Under the pieces are notes generated by a model, which was given only the letters and a program-made list of their open reading frames with translations, was not told the DNA's origin and did not search any database. Shown in pieces: positions 22,652 to 35,233 of a stretch of 64,000 bases of DNA. The stretch covers positions 9,380,416-9,444,415 of the forward strand of contig CM026567.1 in assembly GCA_015143295.1 (NCBI GenBank). Direction: 5' to 3'. This DNA comes from Tetracentron sinense (lineage: Eukaryota; Streptophyta; Magnoliopsida; Trochodendrales; Trochodendraceae). Each line of letters begins with the position of its first letter. Position 1 is the stretch's first letter. The translations under genes were made by a program, and so were the position numbers.

Positions 22652-22819
22652 GCTCTCCTAATATGTTAGAAGCTTTCTTAAATATTAGAATGTTGTTTGC
22701 CATTTAAAAAAAAAAACTCATGTAACTGGCCTTGTATTGGTTTGTATTTCCGATGTGCAAATACAAATAAAGGATTTGTTTTGATATGCTAGCTCATATT
22801 TATGAGATGATAAAATATA

Positions 22820-22920
22820 GCAAAATATATACCAAGAATTCGTTCAAGTGGGAATGGGCGTAAGAATGGTCGTAGAATACCAAAGGGAGTGGTTCATGTT
22901 CAAGCAAGTTTCAACAATCA
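22820..22920 (+). pseudogene. rps11: Plastid rps11 fragment in nuclear DNA (NUPT)
   Basis: Reading from 22820 the translation gives [19 protein letters not shown] followed by [14 protein letters not shown]. This matches the N-terminus of chloroplast ribosomal protein S11 (MAKPIPRIGSRRNGR...[16 protein letters not shown]). The similarity fades after FNN, though the DNA may remain alignable to about 22950. It has several replacements relative to plastid S11 and only about a quarter of the gene, so it is a decayed nuclear insertion of plastid DNA and not functional. Confidence 0.8.
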
Positions 22921-23440
22921 CCAAAAAAAAAAACCTTTGTAATTGTTATTAGTAAAGAGATATTATTGAATATCTTGGATGCTGACAATGACCATGTAGA
23001 GGATTTAAATAGAAGGACGTAGAAGAGTCTAAATATAGAAGGATAACCTCTGAGATTATTCTATCTAATCATATCATATTCTAGTCCTATCTAAGATTGT
23101 CATAGAGATACACTAGGAAATAGATACTAATTCCCTAATAATCCCCTCTAATCACATGGGGATCTAGATCTTCATGGGTTTGTCATTGTGAAAAATCTGC
23201 ATGTCATGATGTCCGCATTGAATGTTTGTTGTAACTCGAGTATTCTCTACCATTTTAATGCTTCCAGTATTGAAAACCTACTAGATTTTTTGCCATACCA
23301 TGAAGAAGGGGCTCTAATGGGCCTGAAATGAGGCGCAATTGGCTGAGAAAATCAGCCTTTAAGAAGACTTGAAATGGCCCTCTATGGGCCAAAGATACAG
23401 GTCTCTTGAGTCATGAATACTAGCCTTTATGGGCCAAAGA
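22921..23440. other. Intergenic, left flank of Tekay-like element 1
   Basis: No gene. Contains repeated phrases such as CTCTATGGGCCAAAGAT and CTTTATGGGCCAAAGAT near 23380-23440. It ends in the 5-bp TSD AAAGA (23436-23440). Confidence 0.55.
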
Positions 23441-25110
23441 TGTAACGTCCCCAAAATCCCACAAGGCTAAAATAGGACTTTGGAATCGTCACATTCACTT
23501 AACCTGCTTAAAACCATGCATACAAGGCTATTACACGAGTCTCCAAAAATGAGAGTACTAAAATTCTGATATATATAACCCAAACCAACTAAATAACACG
23601 AGTCTATAGTCAACAAATACAACTCACTCTAAAACCAAAGAGTCTGATACACAACTAAAAAGAAATCAACTGAGATACATCCTCTAAAGGTCAAATACAA
23701 AACTCTCTCAATGAAAAGAAATGTAAACTAAGAGGTGTAGCCACCCAAGTCTCTGGCTCCCTCCTCAGAAGGCTCACCTTCACCTCCTTCCTCTGTGTAT
23801 GCTTCCTCAACCCACGGCTCTGCCGTGTACTCCTGCCCTAAACCTGCCAAGACAAAGTCCGGCTGAGTACAAAGGTACTCAGTGTATATAAAATCCAACC
23901 AACAATAATGATATACCTGCACTTAGTCAGAAACATATCCAATAGCATAATAACATAATCAGAGTGCGGAAGAACGTGTGCGCATATACATCATATCATC
24001 ACCTTGACTCGTGTACTTGTGAGAATCTTAGACTTAGAAAACCATACACTTATGAGGTACTTATGCTTACGAGACCACGTGCTTGTGAGATGCTTATGCT
24101 TATGCTTATGCACTTATTCAGATCATACAGTAATGAGACATGCCGTTCTTGGCGGATACGGACCATGCCTTAGAAATCAGGTTGACATGCCGTTCTTGGA
24201 GGATACGGACCATGTCATGCTTATGCTTATTCAGAATGTCATACGTATGCCATGTTCATGCTTGTGGTCCACATGTGTGACTTGTGAGACTCTTATCTTC
24301 GCATACACGTGCTTGTGTGCTTAAGTATCGAAATTAATATTCGAGTTGGTAATTGCTTAGGTTCCGATCTCCCACCATGGAAACTCCACTATATGTCCCA
24401 TACCAAATAGTTAGAGAATTCCCGGTTTGAGAGATGTTCCTCTAAGTTCTTACCTTCCCGACAATCAATTCCTATGCAATTAATTAAGTATACTTAACAA
24501 ACAATCACATATATATTTCTTATCATAATTCTTAACATCATTTATAATCCATTTACCACCATTTCATAAAGGTATTATAGCATTTATTCTCACAGACATT
24601 TTCACAAACACCTTGAGTACACATAATATGAATCCATTGTTTCTCCACCTTTTCATGCATTCATCAAATCATAATTTCATCCATACAATCCATATATCCA
24701 TCCACATCCACAAATTAATCCCATCCTCCATACATTTCCCATCCTCCATACATTCTATCCACATTCAAATCCATATTTCCATTCACATTCTCATCCATAA
24801 TTAGCTTATTTCATAGAAAATTAGGGAAAATGCATCAACTATCTATTTCTACAATTCTTAGCACATCAACATTCATAAAACCTTAAAATAGAATTGATTA
24901 GGATAGTATATCGACCTTAGGAATCCTTCCCTTGGATTCAAAACGCTCCCGAGACGATTTGGAGAAGCTTCCCAAACTTTTCTTGCAATCCCTTATCAAT
25001 CTCCTCATTCTCCAAGAAAACCCTCTCTCAAAACCCTAGAGTTTCTCCCCCTTTTTGCCAAATTAGGTTAGAACTAGGTGGAGTATTTTAATATTTCGAG
25101 TAGGACCCCC

Positions 25111-25120
25111 TATTTATAGC
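25111..25120 (-). promoter_or_regulatory. TATA box, Tekay-like element 1 LTR
   Basis: The minus strand reads GCTATAAATA, about 62 bp downstream of the nearest palindrome of the array. The same box is at 32523-32532 in the other LTR. Confidence 0.65.
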
Positions 25121-25181
25121 CCCAAGGTCTGAAAACAAAAGACCAAAAAGCCTTTACTAAATTTCTGCAAAAACACGAAGG

Positions 25182-25367
25182 ACCGAGCGATCGGTGGTTA
25201 TGACCGATCGATCGGTTCTCAACCGAGCGATCGGTGCTCTTGACTGGGCGATCGGTCAAAAAAGCACTCTCTGGAAATTTTCCTCATACAAAATTTTGGA
25301 CCAGTCGATAGATACCGATCGATCGGTTTTGGACCGATTGATCGCTGGTTCTGACCGAGCGATCGGT
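25182..25367. promoter_or_regulatory. Palindrome array, 3' LTR of element 1
   Basis: Seven copies: ACCGAGCGATCGGT, ACCGATCGATCGGT, ACCGAGCGATCGGT and a variant (25182-25256), then a spacer with CTCTCTGGAAATTTTCCTC and CCAGTCGATAG, then three more (25314-25367). The layout is the same as in the copia LTR at 10485. Confidence 0.75.
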
Positions 25368-25856
25368 TCCTCCAGGTTTTGACTCCCTTTACTGTTTTGG
25401 CCATAACTTTTTACTCGTTCATCGGATTTTGACGATTCAACTTGCGTTGGATTCTTCTTTCGAAAACGAACATTTCTGGCATTTTAGAATTTCTAAATTC
25501 CACCTACTTAATAGACTAAATTGTCCCCAAAGTTGACTGATCTGTAATTCCATTAGACAAAACTCACTATTGACTTGACTTAAACTCAAAATGAGGAAAA
25601 ACACTAAACATGAACCTCGAAGAGGGTTCCAACACCTTTCTAATGGTTCAAGAATCACTCCATTCCCGTGAACGGTGCCAAAACTAGAGCTTCCTAAAGT
25701 TTAGGATGTGCTATGACATCCATCTGTTACAAGTTGATTAAGCCTAGTTTACATCACCATAATTAGATATAAATATACACACTTTAACATCTTATAAAGA
25801 CTAAAATACCCTTAATGCAATGCACTAAAAATATGAAAAAGATTCGGGTCTCTACA

Positions 25857-25874
25857 TCCTCCCCCCCTTAAAAG
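25857..25874 (-). other. Polypurine tract of element 1
   Basis: The minus strand reads CTTTTAAGGGGGGGAGGA immediately before the 3' LTR, the expected place for the plus-strand primer. Confidence 0.85.
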
Positions 25875-25899
25875 AATTTCGTCCTCGAAATTACGTACC

Positions 25900-28800
25900 T
25901 TAGGTGAACAAGTGCGGGTACTTTTCGCGGACTTCGCCTTCTCTCTCCCAAGTAGCCTCTTCTCTAGAGTGATGCTCCCATTGCAAGAGCACAAGAGGAA
26001 TGACCTTTGAACGCAAAACTTGCTCTTTCCGGTCCAAAATTCGAGCCGGTTGCTCTACTAGAGTCAAATCTTCCCGAATTTCCAACGGTTCCAAATGAAT
26101 GACATGTGAAGGATCAGCAATGTACTTCCTCAACATAGAGATGTGAAAGACATTATGCACACCTTCCATGTAAGGTGGCAAGGCGAACCGATAAGCAACT
26201 TCCCCGACTCGGGTGATGATCTCAAAAGGACCCACATATCTCAGACTGAGCTTGCCTCGCTTGCCAAACCTCATCACCCCCTTCGTAGGTGAGATCTTAA
26301 CAAATACAAAATCTCCGACTTGGAACTCAAGATCTCTCCTCCGAGTATCGGCATAGCTCTTCTGTCTACTCTGAGCTGCTTTCAACCTCTCCCTGATCAA
26401 CTGAACTCTATCCACAGTCTGACCAACGAGCTAGGGACCCAAAAGCTTCCTCTCACCAACTTCGTCCCAACACAAAGGTGAACGACAACTCCTCCCATAA
26501 AGTGCCTCAAACGGTGCCATCTGAATGCTAGCTTGATAGCTGTTGTTGTAGGCAAACTCAACCAACGGCAAGTGATCAACCCAACTACCCTGAAAGTCTA
26601 ACATGCAAGCTCGTAGCATGTCCTCTATGATCTGATTTACTCTCTCAGTTTACCCATCTGTCGGCGGATAAAATGCCGTACTAAAATCCAAATAGGAACC
26701 CATGGCCTGCTGAAAACTCTTCCAGAATCTGGATGTAAATCTCGGATCTCGATCAGAAACAATGCTAACTGGCACTCCATGCAAACGAATTATCTCCTTG
26801 ATATAGAGGTTAGCCAATTGATTGGAGTTGAAAGTGGTCCGATATGGAAGAAAATGAGCTGATTTAGTCAATCGGTCAACCACAACCCAAATGGCATCAA
26901 AGTTCTTGGCCGTCTTTGGCAAACCAACAACAAAATCCATGGAGATATTTTCCCACTTCCACTCAGGAATAGGAAGAGACTGAAGAAGTCCTGCCAGCCT
27001 CCTGTGTTCGACCTTCACCTGCTGACACACCAAACACTTGGATACAAAGGTAGCCACATCTTTCTTCATACCTTTCCACCAGAAATACTTCTTAAGGTTC
27101 TGGTACATCTCAGTACCTCCCGGATGCACGGTGTACTTGGACTTGTGTGCTTCATCCAGAATCTCCCTTCTTAAATCCTCATCATCCGGAACACAAAGTC
27201 TACCCTTGAAACAAACTCCACCATCTCTCCAAGAGAAATCCTCAAACCCGCTGCTCAGTGACTTATTCATGGCAGGGTGCAGTTCTCCATCATTCCACTG
27301 CAGATCTTTAATCCTGTCCAATAAGGTTGGCCTGACCATAATGTTAGCCAACAAGGCTCCAGATGCTCCCACACTGAAACCCGCATCGAGGCTAGACACC
27401 TCTTCTAGTAACTTCCATTCTTGGACCATCAAGTGTGCCAAGAACCCAGTAGGTCTCCTACTTAACGCATCTGCCACTACATTCGCTTTTCCCGAGTGGT
27501 ACTGAATAGAGCAATCATAATCCTTGAGGAATTCCACCCAACGACGCTGCCTCAAATTCAGCTCTTTCTGCGAGAATAAATACTTTAGACTTTTGTGGTC
27601 GGTGAAAACTTCAAATTGCGCACCGTACAAGTAGTGTCTCCAGATCTTAAGAGCAAAAACTAAGGCTGCTAACTCCAAATCATAGGTAGGATAGTTCTTC
27701 TCGTGGTCTTTCAACTGCCGAGAAGCATAGGCAATCACCTTCCCGTGTTGCATAAGAACACAACCTAACCCAACGAGTGAGGCATCACTATACACCACAA
27801 AATCTTCACTACCCGATGGAACAGTCAAGATCGGAGCGGTGGTGAGACGCTTCTTCAACTCAAGAAAACTCTTCTCACATTTCTCATTCCACTCGAATCT
27901 AGCGTTCTTTCGAGTTAGATGAGTAAGCGGAGCTGCCAAACTGGAAAATCCTTCAACAAATCTTCGATAATATCCAGCTAGGCCCAAGAAGCTTCGAACT
28001 TCCGTAACACTCTTTGGCCTTCCCCATCCTTCCACCGCTTCTATCTTAGCAGGGTCAACTGAAATCCCAACTTTTGACACTACATGACCTAGAAATGCTA
28101 CTTTTTCTAGCCAAAACTCGCACTTGCTAAGCTTAGCATATAGCTTATGCTCACGGAGTGTCTTCAGGGTGATCCGGAGATGCATCTCATGCTCCTTCTG
28201 TGTCCTGGAGTACACTAAAATGTCATCCACAAACACGATCACAAAGCGGTCCAGAGTCGGCTTGAAGATCCTGTTCATGAGATCCATGAATGCTGCCGAA
28301 GCATTTGTCAAACCGAACGGCATGACTAGGAATTCAAAATGCCCATATCTGGTCCTGAAAGCAGACTTAGGCACATCTTCCACCTTTATCTTCAGTTGAT
28401 GGTAGCCTGACCTTAAGTCGATCTTGGAGAAATACTTAGCTCCTTGCAACTGATCAAACAAGTCGTCGATCCTGGGTAAAGGATATTTGTTCTTGATAGT
28501 GACCTTGTTCAGTTGCCGATAGTCGATGCACATCCTCATTGAACCATCCTTCTTCTTCACAAACAAAACAGGAGCTCCCCAAGGTGATACACTTGGGCGG
28601 ATAAATCCAAGACCAAGCAATTCGTCAATCTGCTCCTTAAGCTCTTTCAACTCTGCTGGAGCCATCCTATACGGAGCTTTAGAGATGGGTGCCGTACCCG
28701 GAACCAACTCAATTGCAAACTCTACTTCTCTATCCGGTGGCAAACCCGGTAAGTCTTTAGGAAAGACATCCATGAATTCCTCTACAATAGGGATACTTGA

Positions 28801-29238
28801 GAAATTTGGTGCTTCCGAGGTAGTAAGACTCAATGCCGCGAAACGAGCTAAGTCCTTCTTCTTCAACCCTTGGAAACGAAAAGAAGGCTCACTGATTGGT
28901 CTAAAGTTGACTACCTTCCCAAAACAGTCAACATGCCCATGGTATTTGGAAAGCCAATCCATGCCTAAAATGACGTCAAAGTCTTGGAACTCAAGGACAA
29001 TCAGATCAGCCGGCATCTCTCTCTGACCTACTTGAATTTCGCAATCTCGATAGACCTTATCAGTGATGACTGAACTACCGACAGGAGTAGTGATAGACAA
29101 TTCACAATCTAACAGACTTGGCTCCATCGGAAACTCTCGTGCAAAACTAGGTGTAACGAAGGAGTGAGTGGAACCAGTATCGATCAAAACATGAGCGAGG
29201 AAATCATTTATCAACAATGAGCCTGAATTAATACACAA
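25900..29238 (-). pseudogene. Tekay-like pol (protease, RT, RNase H, integrase, chromodomain)
   Basis: In element order: protease with [10 protein letters not shown] (about 29.2 kb); reverse transcriptase with [36 protein letters not shown] and the catalytic FVDDILVYS (about 28.1-28.7 kb); RNase H with [16 protein letters not shown] and [10 protein letters not shown] (about 27.5-27.8 kb); integrase with HPGG and CLVCQQVK zinc-finger residues and the MDFVVGLP core start (about 26.65-27.15 kb). At the end come VHNVFHISMLRKY and a chromodomain-like segment with VLLQWEHHSREEATWE (about 25.9-26.4 kb). The chromodomain can guide integration towards marked chromatin. Long stretches remain open, but the copy is broken in a couple of places. 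Confidence 0.92.
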
Positions 29239-29336
29239 AGCTAATTTGTCAAATCATGAATACATACATGCATCTTACATCATACCACATAACATTTAAT
29301 ATCACACACATAGCATCAGAACAATATTTTAATTGA

Positions 29337-30549
29337 CTAAAGCACAATTAAACGTACCCTGCACAACGTCGTCGGACGCCTGTGCATCCCCCTCCAAGGT
29401 AGCAAACACTCGACCCTGAGCTGGCTGGTGAGGCTGCTGAGGTCTAGGACCCTGTGGTGGCCTCTGTTGTGTGGACTGCCTACCTGGGGGCCTGACTCCC
29501 TGTGGCTGAGTCGACTGAATCCCCTACTGAATGCGGAGTGGGCAATCTCGGATCCGGTGTGAGACCTCTCCACAATGGAAACAACCTCCAGTAATTGCCC
29601 TACACTCTCCCACTCTATACCTCTTTCCGCATTGGCTGCATACATCAAACAGCTGAATGCCAGTAGTAGGCGGAGCCACCTGAGATGCTCGAGGGGCTGC
29701 CTGAGTAGGCCTCTGATACGGGGTAGGCCTAGCAATTGGCATAGGACCCGACACCCTTGGCCTCTTGTCCTGAGGACCAAACCTACCTGCTTGCATCTTC
29801 TCCCTCTTCTTCAAAAATTCCTGTGAATTCTTCTCAGCTATCAAGGCGCGCTGATACACCTCCCTACATGTTTCGAGTTGAAGTATCGAAACCTTCTCCC
29901 GAATAAAATCCTTCAAGCCTCGCTCAAACCTCTTTGCCTTCATTCTCTCCGTAGCAATCAAGTGAGGAGCGAACCTAGAAAGCTCTACAAACTTGGCCTC
30001 ATACTCGGCCACTGACATCCTCCCTTGCTCCAAGGTAGAGAATTCAATCTCTTTCTGATCTCTCACAAACACCGGGAAGTATCTCTCGTAGAAGATGTCG
30101 AGGAACTCTCCCCAAGTCCACTCTTGTCCGGCTCGCACCTCATTCCTCTGCCTAGATGCGGCCCTCCACCAATGTTCCGCTTCGCCTTCCATGACGAAGG
30201 AGGCCCATTTCACCCTCTGTTCATCGGTGGCCTCAAGCACGGTGAAAATCTTCTCTAGTTGCATGATCCACAACTCAGCAACTGAGGGATCCGTACTACC
30301 GTAGAAGGCTGGAGGGTTCATCCTCCTAAAACCTTCCACTCCGTTGTGACGGGGTGGGTGAACATCAATCTGCCTCTCTTGCCTAGCTTGACCAGCTGCT
30401 AGTAATGCAATTTGCTCAGCCATAATTTCAGCCTGCCTCTCCATGGCTGCTGCAATAGCTTCCATAGCCCGACTCACATTGGCTTGGGAAGCACCATCTG
30501 GGGAATCCCCATCGGTCACATTGCCTCCCATTCCTATTATTTCTTCCAC
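29337..30549 (-). pseudogene. Tekay-like gag
   Basis: The minus-strand frame begins with methionine near 30549 and encodes a Ty3/gypsy Gag. A variable acidic N-terminus is followed by MNPPAFYGSTDPSVAELWI, EGEAEHWWRA, FYERYFPVFVRDQKEIEF and LEQGRMSVAEYEAKFVELSR, the conserved retrotransposon-gag core. A CCHC zinc knuckle CFHCGEVSHRIRDC lies near the C-terminus (about 29.53-29.57 kb), preceded by a second cysteine motif CSQCGKRY. Gag packages the element RNA. It sits just inside the primer site and before pol. Confidence 0.9.
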
Positions 30550-30842
30550 CCCTTCTCATGCTTACAATCCTGAGAAGAAGAAAATAATCTATTTAAAACA
30601 CACCCACATAAATTCCTAAGTTTACGCTTAATCAAAACTCAATCCTCAAAAATTTTAAAGTCCTGAACTTGATGTTGCTTTCCTAAGGTTGACATCTTCC
30701 TATACCCTATACTTAATACCTTAGCCTTAAGGGCTCTAATGCCTTGTGCTTTGATTGATATCCTCTGGTATCAGATCCGGAGTGACCTAAACTTAACTCC
30801 TACTAAGAGGATAACTTAGCCCAAGGGAACCTAATGCCTTGA

Positions 30843-30854
30843 GCTCTGATACCA
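30843..30854 (-). other. Primer-binding site of element 1 (tRNA-iMet type)
   Basis: TGGTATCAGAGC on the minus strand, four bases inside the 5' LTR. Confidence 0.9.
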
Positions 30855-30858
30855 CCTC

Positions 30859-33289
30859 TGTAACGTCCCCAAAATCCCACAAGGCTAAAATAGGACTTTG
30901 GAATCGTCACATTCACTTAACCTGCTTAAAACCATGCATACAAGGCTATTACACGAGTCTCCAAAAATGAGAGTAATAAAATTCTGATATATATAACCCA
31001 AACCAACTAAATAACACGAGTCTATAGTCAACAAATACAACTCACTCTAAAACCAAAGAGTCTGATACACAACTAGAAAGAAATCAACTGAGATACATCC
31101 TCTAAAGGTCAAATACAAAACTCTCTCAATGAAAAGAAATGTAAACTAAGAGGTGTAGCCACCCAAGTCTCTGGCTCCCTCCTCAGAAGGCTCACCTTCA
31201 TCTCCTTCCTCAGTGTATGCTTCCTCAACCCACGGCTCTGCCGTGTACTCCTGCCCTAAACCTGCCAAGACAAAGTCCGGCTGAGTACAAAGGTACTCAG
31301 TGTATATAAAATCCAACCAACAATAATGATATACCTGCACTTAGTCAGAAACATATCCAATAGCATAATAACATAATCAGAGTGCGGAAGAACGTGTGCG
31401 CATATACATCATATCATCACCTTGACTCGTGTACTTGTGAGAATCTTAGACTTAGAAAACCATACACTTATGAGGTACTTATGCTTACGAGACCACGTGC
31501 TTGTGAGATGCTTATGCTTATGCACTTATTCAGATCATACAGTAATGAGACATGCCGTTCTTGGCGGATACGGACCATGCCTTAGAAATCAGGTTGACAT
31601 GCCGTTCTTGGAGGATACGGACCATGTCATGCTTATGCTTATTCAGAATGTCATACGTATGCCATGTTCATGCTTGTGGTCCACATGTGTGACTTGTGAG
31701 ACTCTTATCTTCGCATACACGTGCTTGTGTGCTTAAGTGTCGAAATTAATATTCGAGTTGGTAATTGCTTAGGTTCCGATCTCCCACCATGGAAACTCCA
31801 CTATATGTCCCATACCAAATAGTTAGAGAATTCCCGGTTTGAGAGATGTTCCTCTAAGTTCTTACCTTCCCGACTATCAATTCCCATGCAAGTAATTAAG
31901 TATACTTAACAAACAATCACATATATATTTCTTATCATAATTCTTAACATCATTTATAATCCATTTACCACCATTTCATAAAGGTATCATAGCATTTATT
32001 CTCACAGACATTTTCACAAACACCTTGAGTACACATAATATGAATCCATTGTTTCTCCACCTTTTCATGCATTCATCAAATCATAATTTCATCCATACAA
32101 TCCATATATCTATCCACATCCACAAATTAATCCCATCCTCCATACATTTCCCATCCTCCATACATTCTATCCACATTCAAATCCATATTTCCATTCACAT
32201 TCCCATCCATAATTAGCTTATTTCATAGAAAATTAGGGAAAATGCATCAACTATCTATTTCTACAATTCTTAGCACATCAACATTCATAAAACCTTAAAA
32301 TAGAATTGATTAGGATAGTATATCGACCTTAGGAATCCTTCCCTTGGATTCAAAACGCTCCCGAGACGATTTGGAGAAGCTTCCCAAACTTTTCTTGCAA
32401 TCTCCTATCAATCTCCTCCTTTTCCAAGAAAACCCTCTCTCAAAACCCTAGGGTTTCTCCCCCTTTTTGCCAAATTAGGTTAGAACTAGGTGGAGTATTT
32501 TAATATTTCGAGTAGGACCCCCTATTTATAGCCCCAAGGTCTGAGAACAAAAGACCAAAAAGCCCTTACTAAATTTTTGCAAAAACACGAAGGACCGAGT
32601 GATCGGTGGTTATGACCGATCGATCGGTTCTCAACCGAGCGATCGGTGCTCTTGACCGGGCGATCGGTCAAAAAAGCACTCTCTGGAAATTTTCCTCATA
32701 CAAAATTTTGGACCAGTCGATAGATACCGATCGATCGATTTTGGACCGATCGATCGCTGGTTCTGACCGAGCGATTGCTGGTTCTGACCGAGCGATCTGT
32801 TCCTCCAGGTTTTGACTCCCTTTACTGTTTTGGCCATAACTTTTTACTCGTTCATCGGATTTTGACGATTCAACTTGTGTTGGATTCGTCTTTCGAAAAC
32901 GAACATTTTTGGCATTTTAGAATTTCTAAATTCCACCTACTTAATAGACTAAATTGTCCCCAAAGTTGACTGATCTGTAATTCCATTAGACAAAACTCAC
33001 TATTGACTTGACTTAAACTCAAAATGAGGAAAAACACTAAACATGAACCTCGAAGAGGGTTCCAACACCTTTCTAATGGTTCAAGAATCACTCCATTCCC
33101 GTGAACGGTGCCAAAACTAGAGCTTCCTAAAGTTTAGGATGTGCTATGACATCCATCCGTTACAAGTTGATTAAGCCTAGTTTTCATCACCATAATTAGA
33201 TATAAATATACACACTTTAACATCTTATAAAGACTAAAATACCCTTAATGCAATGCACTAAAAACATGAAAAAGATTCGGGTCTCTACA
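30859..33289 (-). repeat. 5' LTR of Tekay-like element 1
   Basis: 2431 bp, about 98.7% identical to 23441-25856. It carries one more palindrome copy than its partner, so the array changed length after insertion. Confidence 0.95.
32594..32800. promoter_or_regulatory. Palindrome array, 5' LTR of element 1
   Basis: Eight copies of the 14-bp motif in a 4-spacer-4 layout. The last two are a local duplication absent from the 3' LTR. The TATA box lies at 32523-32532. Confidence 0.75.
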
Positions 33290-33294
33290 AAAGA

Positions 33295-34210
33295 TGTAGA
33301 GCCTCTATCGATCAAAGAAGATGTGCCTCAATGGATGGCAAAAATCTGCCTCCAATTGGCTTGAGCCTCAAACCAGGCTGAAAATGGGCCAATATGCTCA
33401 TGGTGAGTTGTTCCAACTAAATCTTCAGAATAATTTTTTTTGTTTTGGTTTTTACTGAGAGTAGAGACAACATGACAATGAGACATATGGCAACATATTT
33501 GTTACAATGACGTTTGTTGGATGGGCCATTTGATGATGGCGATGAAGTTGAAGATGAAGAGATCTAGAACCTTGAGAAACTCAAATGGTACTGAGCCAAA
33601 ATCCAAAAAATAACTGAGAAAGAAGTTTGTTGACTTGTTGTTGGAAGGTAAGAAAGAATGACTGCAAGTAATGGAGAAATGGAGACAAGTGGAGTAACTA
33701 TTTTTGGAAAGTTTTGTTTTAGCAATAACTATAGTTATAGAAGTCAGAATTGTGCCTTGTTAATTGTGCCTTGGTTCTAGTATTCAGTATTAGTAATTTT
33801 CGTGGTTAGTTTAAATTTTTCCATTTTTAATAATATTGCTAATTTTAATTGTTTTAGTGTTCTACAAGGGTAAGACTCATTTCTTATTTATAGAGTTGGA
33901 AGCCACAAAGCAAAGGGAGTTTTTGAATGATATTATAGTTTCTTATTGATAATTTCTCTTGTTTCTCTTGTTTTGGTATTCTACGGGATCAACAAGACAG
34001 GAGAATGTTGTGTGACTGGTGAAGCCGGGGTCATCTATTAACACTCACTGCATCAGGTGTACATAGTGTATAAATGTGATATGTATAGACTGTACATGTA
34101 TAAACGTGATATGTTTTGGATGTGATGTATGTGGTGTACATGTATGAATGAAATCAAATTTCTAGCAAATTGTGATGAATTTTTGTTTTAGATTGATAAT
34201 TTATAATATC
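33295..34210. other. Intergenic, right flank of element 1
   Basis: Continues the sequence interrupted at 23440. No gene is supported. Contains a short stretch of TGTACATGTATAAACG-type repeats near 34070-34150. Confidence 0.5.
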
Positions 34211-34765
34211 AGATAGGTACACTTCAAGAAAATGGGCAACGTTTTGTGTTACAAATCAATAGTTGAAGATTGATCGATATAAATTATCAATTGATTGATT
34301 AAAAACTACCGAGCGATCAATATATTGTTGATTGATGGATATAAAATACCTATAGAGATTTCTAAAAAAATTAGGTTGATTCATTTTTTAGATCGATACT
34401 TTAGGAAAATGGGCATGGTTTTGTGTTTCAGATCGTTAGCTTATTATCGATTGATCAGTAAAAAAATAATCATTAGTTTATTATCAATTGATCAGTAAAA
34501 AATAATTGAACTATCAATATATACTGTCGATTGATAAATAAAAAATATTGATAAATATTTCTAGAAAAATGGATTGATTTCACTATTTAGATCGGTACTT
34601 CAAGCAAATGGTCATGGTTCTATGTTTCAGATCGATAGTTTAGTATCAATTAATCGATCTAAATTATCAAGCAATCATTGAAATACTAACTAGCGATTGA
34701 TATAAAATATTCATAGATCAATATAAAATACCAATAAATCGATACTAAATGTCAATCATTAGGGA
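34211..34765. repeat. Degenerate tandem repeat, about 180-200 bp units
   Basis: Three diverged units begin AGATAGGTAC/GATCGATACT/GATCGGTACT at about 34211, 34391 and 34590. Each continues ...AAATGGGCATGGTTTTGTGTTTCAGATCG. They are rich in ATCGAT/GATCGAT, and one holds ACCGAGCGATC, resembling the LTR palindrome. Possibly a decayed LTR promoter region. Confidence 0.55.
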
Positions 34766-35233
34766 AAATACCCAGACAAGTTCACTATAATACAATATCA
34801 CTACAAGATCAATTATAGTATGATGTCGTCCAGTGTTAAACTTCTTTTGACCATATCTTTTGATCTAGATGTCTGATTAACTATTATAATATATGATTTT
34901 GGGGTTCTCATTGAGAAGAAATCAAGTTGAATAGTTATGCATTTCTCCAATACTTAGTTTTCCATTTCAGGGTTGTTTTGAGGATTTTCGTAGCACTTTT
35001 TAGTTTAAGGGGCATTTTTGTAATTTTTTCTCTATGGGCATTTTCGTAATTCATCACTAGTGTTGTAAAAGTTCCCTATTTAAGCTCTCTTTATGCCTTT
35101 TTTTTGTAATCACACTTGAAGAAACTCTAATCTAAAGCAAGAGCAGAGAATCTTCTTCTTCCCTCTTTTCTTGGTCTTTGATTTTTATCTCTTTTATAGA
35201 ATAATATCATTATAAGATCAATATATTATAATA
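34766..35233. other. Non-coding, no gene seen
   Basis: AT-rich, with T-rich stretches and CTATTTAAGCTCTC near 35078 (TATA-like). Could be the remnant of an LTR leader. No coding frame. Confidence 0.4.

Larger units (their letters stand above)
23441..25856 (-). repeat. 3' LTR of Tekay-like element 1
   Basis: TGTAACGTCCCC...GGGTCTCTACA in plus orientation, 2416 bp, nearly identical to 30859-33289. It holds a duplicated block (GACATGCCGTTCTTGG... near 24135 and 24181), a CCAT/CATCC-rich low-complexity stretch (24610-24800), a TATA box at 25111-25120 and a palindrome array at 25182-25367. Confidence 0.95.
23441..33289 (-). mobile_element. Tekay-like chromovirus (Ty3/gypsy), near-complete, young (fossil)
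   Basis: A full-length 9.85-kb element with two LTRs (23441-25856 and 30859-33289), a primer site, gag, pol with a C-terminal chromodomain, a polypurine tract and a perfect 5-bp TSD AAAGA (23436-23440, 33290-33294). The order of domains and the chromodomain type point to the Tekay/Del clade. The LTRs differ by about 30 substitutions plus a few small indels by eye (near 1.3%), suggesting an age of roughly half to one million years under usual plant rates. The coding region looks almost whole, with about two or three breaks. Confidence 0.93.

Noticed and set aside
22820-22920. Functional ribosomal protein S11 gene
   Set aside because: Only the N-terminal third or less is present, with replacements and no continued frame.
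23728-24324. Conserved small frames repeated at 31146-31736
   Set aside because: They are repeated only because both lie in the two LTRs of one element, so they are not evidence of genes.
24613-24804. Small frame rich in His/Ile (also at 32025-32216)
   Set aside because: It is a translation of CCAT/CATCC low-complexity DNA inside the LTRs of element 1.
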